64,000 nt of DNA from Nothopassalora personata (taxonomy: Eukaryota > Ascomycota > Dothideomycetes > Mycosphaerellales > Mycosphaerellaceae). Location: positions 2,474,573 through 2,538,572 of the forward strand of contig CM066297.1 in assembly GCA_033816765.1 (NCBI GenBank), in the 5' to 3' direction. Positions within the stretch are counted from its first letter, which is position 1; every line of letters starts with the position of its first letter. The position numbers and the translations under genes are program-made. Of this stretch, positions 58,714 to 64,000 are shown piece after piece. The notes under the pieces were generated by a model. The model had not been told where the DNA came from, searched no databases, and saw nothing but the letters and a program-made list of their open reading frames with translations.

Positions 58714-59277
58714 ATGTCTTTTTCCTCCCAATCCAAATCTACCGCTCGCCGCAAGAAGAAAGCCCAGCAGATCTTTCGTGACGGTGATACCGCGATGCGT
58801 CCGTGTGATTCTTGTCAAAAGGAGGGCCGTGTGTGCAAGGTGCACATCTCATCTGGTCGCTGTTCCGAGTGCTGGCAGCGGAATCTGAAGAGTTGCAATG
58901 CGAGGGTAACCGAGGGCGAGTGGAAGCGCTTATCGCTTCAGCGGAAGAAATTGTTGCAGGAACTGGATACCGCGAAGAGGATTCTTGGTGAAAGGTAGGA
59001 TGCCTTAATGGAAGCGCATGCAAAGGAAATGCGCCTTCGTAAGCAATTGGATGCGGTTGATCAGAAGGTTGCGGAGGGTCGTTCGTTGGAAGATCGGTTG
59101 TTGCTAGACGAGGATCCAGGGGCGCAGGAGTACGCTGTAGCAGACGCGGATCCTAGTGCTCCCAATCTGTCCTTGTCTCCTTGGACCTGGAGTGCTGTCG
59201 AAGGTCTTCCGGACGACTTCTGGCTTTCTCCTTCTGGCGAGACGGTGCCGTCGGTGGCTCAGCCGTCTCCTTCGTAA
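58714..59277 (+). pseudogene. Zn2Cys6-like ORF in the retrotransposon, one in-frame TAG
   Basis: Read on the strand opposite gag/pol, starting 76 bp inside the LTR. A 94-codon frame ends at TAG (58996-58998) and the same frame continues to 59277, so about 187 codons in all. Residues 31-61 contain cysteines spaced C-x2-C-x6-C-x8-C-x2-C-x7-C, which fits the fungal binuclear zinc cluster (Gal4 type) exactly. A basic segment (STARRKKKAQQ) precedes it. A Leu/Arg/Glu-rich helical stretch follows (RLSLQRKKLLQELDTAKRIL, continuing after the TAG with RLRKQLDAVDQKV), then an acidic Pro/Ser tail. This is the layout of a small DNA-binding dimeric protein. AGG-TAG-GAT could derive from AGG-CAG-GAT by one C-to-T change, as RIP makes. 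Confidence 0.6.
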
Positions 59278-59317
59278 GGGTATTTATTTGTAAGTTGTGT
59301 CCCTGTTCTTATCAATC

Positions 59318-59391
59318 GGCTGGGTAGCTCAGTGGTAGAGCGCAAGCTGTCTACACTCTTGAGGTCGTGGGTTCGATTCCTACTCCAGTCG
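59318..59391 (+). tRNA. tRNA-like pol III unit inside the retrotransposon
   Basis: A 74-nt cloverleaf can be drawn. The acceptor stem GGCTGGG/TCCAGTC has five Watson-Crick and two G-T pairs. The D-arm is GCTC-AGTGGTA-GAGC and the T-arm GTGGG-TTCGATT-CCTAC. The A-box (TAGCTCAGTGG) and B-box (GGTTCGATTCC) match consensus, and a TTTT terminator follows at 59396-59399. The anticodon arm is 19 nt instead of 17: a 4-bp stem CAAG/CTTG with an 11-nt loop whose centre reads T-CTA-C. The anticodon is thus uncertain. The unit overlaps, on the opposite strand, the last codons and stop of pol (59380-59382). It may be a degenerate tRNA or a tRNA-derived part of the element. Confidence 0.6.
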
Positions 59392-62300
59392 TCCGTTTTG
59401 ATACTCCCGAATCTTCTGCTGACAGTTTCGTAGGTTTTCTTTTGGTTCCCAGGTATTTTCTGATTCGTCGTATCCCTTCCATTTCATAAGGTATCGCTGA
59501 CCCTTTTTATCTAGGATTTTTTCGACTTCAAATTCGTTTTCTGCTTCCGGCTCGAAATGGAAGCTCTCTTGGCAAGGTGTTCTGGCGTCTGCGGGTTCCA
59601 GCTTAGAGATATGGAAGACTGGGTGGATTTTTGCGTCAGGTGGTAGTCGTAGTCGATAGTTAACTGGTCCTACGACTTTGTCGATTAAAAATGGTCCGAC
59701 CTTGACGTGATCCAGTTTCTTGGTCTGTCTTCTTGTTCTCAAGTTTTTTGTGAGGAGATAGACCTTATCCCCCTTTTTTAGCAGAGGTGCCATTTTTCTC
59801 GTGTCCTGCCGTTGTTGAGACAGTTTTCGTTGTGCATCTTCGATCGCCTTGCGTGTTTCTTTGTGCACTTCCTTAAGAGTATCCGTCGTCACGATTGCTC
59901 TCTCGGCCTGTGGATGGGATCCAGGTATTCCGAATAGGTTAGGATCTTTACCAAAGTTCGCATAAAATGGCGTCGTTGAAGTTGTCTCCGATTTGTGGTT
60001 GTTTAGTGCAATCTGCGCTATTGGCAGTAATGAAACCCAGTTGTCTTGTGCATAGTTGATGTAGTGTCGTAGGTATTGTTCTAGCGTTTGATTCATCCTT
60101 TCGGTTTGTCCGTCTGTCTCCGGATGATATGCTGTTGACAGCTTGTGTTTGATTCCGATCGTTCCCATAAGCGTCTTCCAGTAGTTTGATGTGAATAGCT
60201 TGTCTCTGTCCGTTATAAACGCTTGAGGGAATCCGTGGTATCGGATAAGTCTATCCAGTACGAGGTATCCGAGCTGCTCTGCATTGTACGTTTCTGATGC
60301 AGGAATGAAGTGTGCGTATTTCGTAAGTCTATCAACCATGACTAGTATCATGTCGTATGGTTGTTTCGTAACTTGATCTCTTGACGGTGGGAGTTTCGTA
60401 ATAAAGTCCATTGTGACTTCGTCCCATGGTTTCGTCGGTGGTGTCCTGAACTGTAGGTGACCGTATTTTGCATGTCTCGCAGCCTTGTTTCGTTGGCAGT
60501 GTACGCATTGTTTAATGTAGCGTGACACCTTAAGTCTCATCTGTGGAAAGGAGAAACTGCGCTGTATTAGGTCATTAGGTCCATAGTTTTTGAAGTTCCA
60601 GGGTGTCCATAAGTTGGTCCGTCGTGATGTTGTCGTATGCATTCTTCTTCTCGATCCTTAGGTACTTGGTATTTTCCTTGCGATATAGGGAATTGTTCGT
60701 TCCTGTCGCCTAATATCCGTACGATGTTGTTGAATTCTCTTGTGTTGGCACTAAGACTTCCGTCGGGGTTCGTCTTTAATATCTTATGTTGCACTGGTTC
60801 TTTTTCTTCCATGTAGTCGCTTCTTCGGCTTAGCGCGTCGGCGCGGCCATTCTCTCGTCCTGGAGTATATTTGATTTCGAACTTATACTGTCCTAGCAGC
60901 TCCGACCAGCGGGCTTGCCTTCGGGTAAGTTCTTTCGTCGTCGTGAAGTACGTAAGATTCTTGTGGTCAGAAAGAATCGTTAACTTCGGTGGGCCCTCGA
61001 CATATACTCTCCAATGTTGCATGGCAGCAACAATGGCTAGAAGCTCTTTATCATGGATGTCGTAGTTCTGTTCCGCTGTGGTCATTTTCCGGGAGTAATA
61101 GGCTACTGGGTGTCTCTGCCCATCGTGTGTCTGTGTTAGACATGCGCCTATTGCCATATCAGACGCATCGGTCTCGATGTGGACTTCCTTGCTACCATCG
61201 AATAGTCGAAGCGTGGGGGCTGAAGCGCATTGTTCCTTAAGTTTCTTAAATGCTTCAATCTGTTCTTTTCCCCATTTCCAGGTGACGTCCTTTCTTGTAA
61301 GCATCGTCATTGGTGCTGCTATTTTCGCGTAGTCCTTAATGAATTTCCGGTTGTAGTTCGCTAGTCCAAGGAATGATTGTACGTCCTTGACTGTTTTCGG
61401 TTCTGGCCACTCTCTAATTGACTGTGTCTTCGCAGGGTCGATCGTTATCCCTGTGGTGCTAATAATGAAGCCTAAGAATTTGACTTCTTTCTTGTGGAAT
61501 TCGCATTTCTCGGGTGCCGTCTTGAATCCTGATTGCGTGAGTCGTTCGAAGACGTCCTGGACTTGTCTTATGTGTTCCTGTAGGGATCCTTTCGTGTAGA
61601 CTAGTATGTCGTCCATGTAGGCGATAACGCATACGTCGAGTAGGTCTCTAAGTGTTTCGTTGACAAGGTCCTGGCAGGATGCGGGTGCGTTGGTTAATCC
61701 CATTGGCATAACTAAGAATTCGTAAAGTCCGTATCTTGTTCTGAAAGCGGTTTTCCATTCTTCTCCTTCTGCCATTCGTATAGCATAGAAGGCATCTCGT
61801 AGGTCAATCTTCGTGTACCAGTCTGATCCGGTTAATCTGTCTTGTGCTTCTTCGATGTTAGGTAGCGGGTATCGGTTCTTGATCGTGATCTCGTTTAACT
61901 TCCTGTAGTCTTGTACGAGTCGTAACTTCCCGTTTGCTTTTGGAACGAACATGCATGGAGTTCCTGCACTTGAGGTGGATCTTCTTATCCATCCTTTGGC
62001 TAGCTTCTCCTTCAGCCATTCTCGTAGGGTCTGTAGCTCTTTCTCAGACATTTGATATAGGGGTCCCCATGGAGGCTCTTTCCCTGGCTGAATGTTGATC
62101 TTGTGATCCCATGGGCGGTGCTTAGGTAAGGCGGTTTTGCCTCTTTCCTCTTCAAAGAGTCGCGACCACTTGCGATACTCCTTGGGAATACTCAACTCTG
62201 AGATGTTAGTATTCTTCGATGGTGCGTTACTTCCATCACTTCCAGTGACTTCGTGACCCGGCGGCCCCACGCCAGTGTCTGTCCCGGTCGAAGGTGGTTC

Positions 62301-62804
62301 TTCTGTCCTTCTATTCGGCGCAAGCTGTATCTCGTTTAGCTGTTTCCTTGCCTCATCTGCCAGTGAACGCTGCCACTGCGCAGGCTGAATGTCGACAACG
62401 CAATCGCATTCCCTAAATGTGAGTACTCCTCTTCTCCAGTCGATTACTGGATTGTGCTTTCTCAACCAAGGCATACCTAATACTATGTCATGACTGGCCA
62501 TATCAGTGACATCCAAGGTAATATTCTCGTGGTGCTGTTGGATAGCCAGTGGCAATGGTATCGTCTCCCATTCCACGCTAGGTAACGATAATCCGTTTAC
62601 CGCGATCAACTCGTAACCCCATTTCTTCTTTAGGGTAGCTAACCCGTTTCTTCTTGTGAAAGACTCGGAGATAAAATTCCCCGCTGCTCCTGAGTCGATC
62701 ATGACACTAGTCTTGTGTCCGTTAACGATTGCTTGTGTCTGGAAAACTGTGTTTGATGTCGATGCGTGAGCCTGAATATTGCATAACTCCCTCCGGTCGC
62801 TCAT
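59380..62804 (-). pseudogene. Pol of the second chromovirus, frameshifted
   Basis: Two overlapping frames (62804-60567 and 60642-59380) together cover a whole pol. Protease has the normal MIDSGAAGNFIS. Reverse transcriptase has AYMDDILVY (about residue 395). RNase H has HIETDASDMAIGACL. The integrase zinc site is split: H-H lies in the first frame (HHDGPTYGHPG) and CVHCQRNK in the second. The catalytic integrase residues follow (TMDFITKLP, ITDRDKLF, DGQTERMNQ). A canonical chromodomain (FEVEKILDKKGQRYLMKWKG, then YDESENTWEP) ends it. The break is an 8-bp tandem duplication at 60566-60581. Gag sits immediately upstream. Confidence 0.92.
60566..60581 (-). repeat. 8-bp tandem duplication breaking pol
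   Basis: Element strand reads GACCTAAT twice in a row. One copy keeps the integrase frame; two copies shift it and create a stop (TAA) a few bases on. Confidence 0.85.
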
Positions 62805-62806
62805 TC

Positions 62807-64000
62807 CTAGGGAGCTGATCCTTTTCCCGAATGGTATGTGGTTCGCTGTGCTTCGTGCCTAGAGGCTTCGGCTAGAACCTGTAGCTCGTTGCCCTGTGTC
62901 CACACTTGTAGTCTGTTGCGTTCCTGGATCTTCTGCGTTTCTGAGTAGAGTGCGCGTGCGTGCTGCACTATGTTGCGTAATTCATTCGATATAAATGTTC
63001 CTGACGGTGTAAGATATCCGGTTCCTGTTATTCGGCTTCCTATCGGTGGTCGTTCTGTAACGGTGGTTGCTAGATTCTCGGTTGTTTCCATGAGTGGGTA
63101 TCCCCAGGCCATGCCTCGTAGGGTGTCGAGTGTCTTGTCAAACTCAATGGAATGTAGCCTCCTTCGTCCACCTATCTTAGGTAGGAATTCCTCGTGCCTT
63201 CTTTGTAGGTAGATGATCATGTCGTACAGTTTTTTAGGTGCATCTACCGTGAAGGTAAGTTGTTCGTTGTCGCCGTCAGTGTCGCTCTCTTCTCCTTCGG
63301 AGGAATCTTCTTCGCTGGATTCTTCCGGATCCTGTTCTTCCTCGATGGTATCTAGCCCGGTGGTTTCTTGACTTTCTTCCTGTGGTTCTGGTGACCATGA
63401 TCCGTTCCATCCTGGGTCCTGATTTTCTTTATCGCTTCCATCTTCGTTGAAGTAGGATTCATCGATGTCCACTTCTCTGAGCGTGGCGTTTTGCCTATGC
63501 GTCGCTCCTAGGGTTCCTCGTGGTTGCTGAGGCCAATACCCTGCGCCTGATTTCGCGGCGTAGTGGATTTGACACGAGTCTTGGTAACAGAATCGCCAAT
63601 GAAGGCTTCCATGACCATTTCGAGACTCGGATTCGGTCTCGTAGTCGACTCTTCGTGTCATCATGTTGAACTGTCGTGGTTGGTTCTTCGCATCAAATGG
63701 AATGACCACCATTTGCTGCCCATGGTATCCTCCTCGTCCTTCTGAGGGGTCCAGGAGAGGCGTCGTGTTTCTGTTGCTAGCTCTCTCCTCCACTCTCCGA
63801 GTATAGTCGGTATCTCCTCGAGATCCAACGCTGCTCTCAGATTTACTAGTTCGGGGTTGCATCATATTGAATTGCTCGCGGCGCACCATATTTTTACCGC
63901 GGCAATCTCGCGCCATGTGGCCTTCCTTGCCACAGGCATAACATGTGAGTTTTCCTTTTCCTTTGAAGGGCTTTCCGTGGCCCCTACTCTTATCGATCTT
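62807..64000 (-). CDS. Gag of the second chromovirus (5' part outside window)
   Basis: The frame is open to the window edge. A canonical CCHC zinc knuckle, CYACGKEGHMARDC, is visible at about 63910-63951, preceded by a basic stretch (KPFKGKGK). Downstream of the knuckle are some 370 residues, an unusually long C-terminal region that is acidic in its middle (EEEQDPEESSEEDSSEGEES) and has a helical block (LYDMIIYLQRRHEEFLPKIG). It stops at TAG 62809-62807, just before the pol ATG at 62804. The capsid part must lie beyond 64000. Confidence 0.85.
   Translation of the reverse strand, partial: KIDKSRGHGKPFKGKGKLTCYACGKEGHMARDCRGKNMVRREQFNMMQPRTSKSESSVGSRGDTDYTRRVEERASNRNTTPLLDPSEGRGGYHGQQMVVIPFDAKNQPRQFNMMTRRVDYETESESRNGHGSLHWRFCYQDSCQIHYAAKSGAGYWPQQPRGTLGATHRQNATLREVDIDESYFNEDGSDKENQDPGWNGSWSPEPQEESQETTGLDTIEEEQDPEESSEEDSSEGEESDTDGDNEQLTFTVDAPKKLYDMIIYLQRRHEEFLPKIGGRRRLHSIEFDKTLDTLRGMAWGYPLMETTENLATTVTERPPIGSRITGTGYLTPSGTFISNELRNIVQHARALYSETQKIQERNRLQVWTQGNELQVLAEASRHEAQRTTYHSGKGSAP
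62822..62828 (-). promoter_or_regulatory. -1 ribosomal frameshift heptamer at gag/pol
   Basis: On the element strand, gag codons TCG-GGA-AAA contain G-GGA-AAA, a canonical X-XXY-YYZ slippery heptamer. A -1 slip here reads AGG ATC AGC TCC CTA GGA and then directly the pol ATG-AGC-GAC frame. It lies 13 nt before the gag stop codon. Confidence 0.6.

Larger units (their letters stand above)
58230..64000 (-). mobile_element. Second Ty3/gypsy chromovirus, partial (runs off window)
   Basis: A Tf1/sushi-type chromovirus on the minus strand: gag (62807 to beyond 64000), pol (59380-62804, frameshifted), then an extra region with a plus-strand ORF and a tRNA-like unit, a polypurine tract and a 3' LTR. 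The 5' LTR is outside the window, so LTR identity and age cannot be judged. Confidence 0.9.

Noticed and set aside
59380..62804. Treating the two pol frames as a programmed frameshift
   Set aside because: The break coincides with a perfect 8-bp tandem duplication inside the integrase zinc site, which is better explained as a mutation.

Overview
The window is nuclear DNA of a filamentous ascomycete (Pezizomycotina; a Dothideomycete is my best guess from protein flavour only). The evidence is split genes with 47-65 bp introns carrying CTAAC/CTGAC-like branch sites, a GC-rich unique portion, fungal-type proteins (Ire1, cytosolic-type pyruvate carboxylase, DHA2 drug transporter, fungal glycogen debranching enzyme), and chromovirus-type Ty3/gypsy retrotransposons. 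Exon-intron models were built by hand; each joined model quoted with a length keeps frame across all junctions.

Layout. 0-5 kb: the 3' part of a PX-PH-RhoGAP gene, then a DUF427 gene of five exons with one GC-AG intron. 5.3-9.2 kb (minus): IRE1, the ER stress sensor. 9.2-12.6 kb: a long gap, then a proline/serine-rich conserved-looking fungal protein. 15-19.5 kb (minus): pyruvate carboxylase with a 10-nt microexon. 21-22.8 kb (minus): MFS drug:H+ antiporter. 24-28.4 kb: a disrupted DUF6594-like membrane-protein gene, a small C2H2-type zinc protein and a weakly supported Cys-rich protein. 29.7-33.8 kb (plus): amino-acid permease and a DUF3292-like membrane protein. 33.8-38.1 kb: gene-free, with a CAAG microsatellite. 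38.1-45.4 kb: divergent TRM61 (tRNA m1A58 methyltransferase) and GDB1 (glycogen debranching enzyme). 47-49.8 kb (minus): an RgpF-like type II membrane glycosyltransferase candidate, a small multi-exon gene, and the C-terminal tail of a membrane protein that stops at an AT-rich block.

The right 14 kb is transposon territory. An AT-rich, RIP-like relic (49.8-50.36 and 58.06-58.23 kb) has been split by a complete, apparently young chromovirus (50368-58053). That element has two identical 161-bp LTRs, a TACGC target duplication, intact gag and pol, and a 9-nt primer-binding site complementary to its own LTR, which suggests Tf1-like self-priming. A second chromovirus starts at about 58230 and runs off the window. 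Its pol is broken by an 8-bp tandem duplication and its gag/pol junction has a canonical -1 slippery heptamer. On the strand opposite gag/pol it carries an ORF with a Gal4-type Zn2Cys6 cysteine pattern, interrupted by one in-frame TAG, followed 40 bp later by a tRNA-like pol III unit whose enlarged anticodon loop is centred on CUA.

The unique genes are mainly housekeeping (carbon and glycogen metabolism, ER stress, tRNA modification, transport) and do not form an evident cluster. The most unusual content is the Zn2Cys6 ORF plus tRNA-like unit inside the second retrotransposon.
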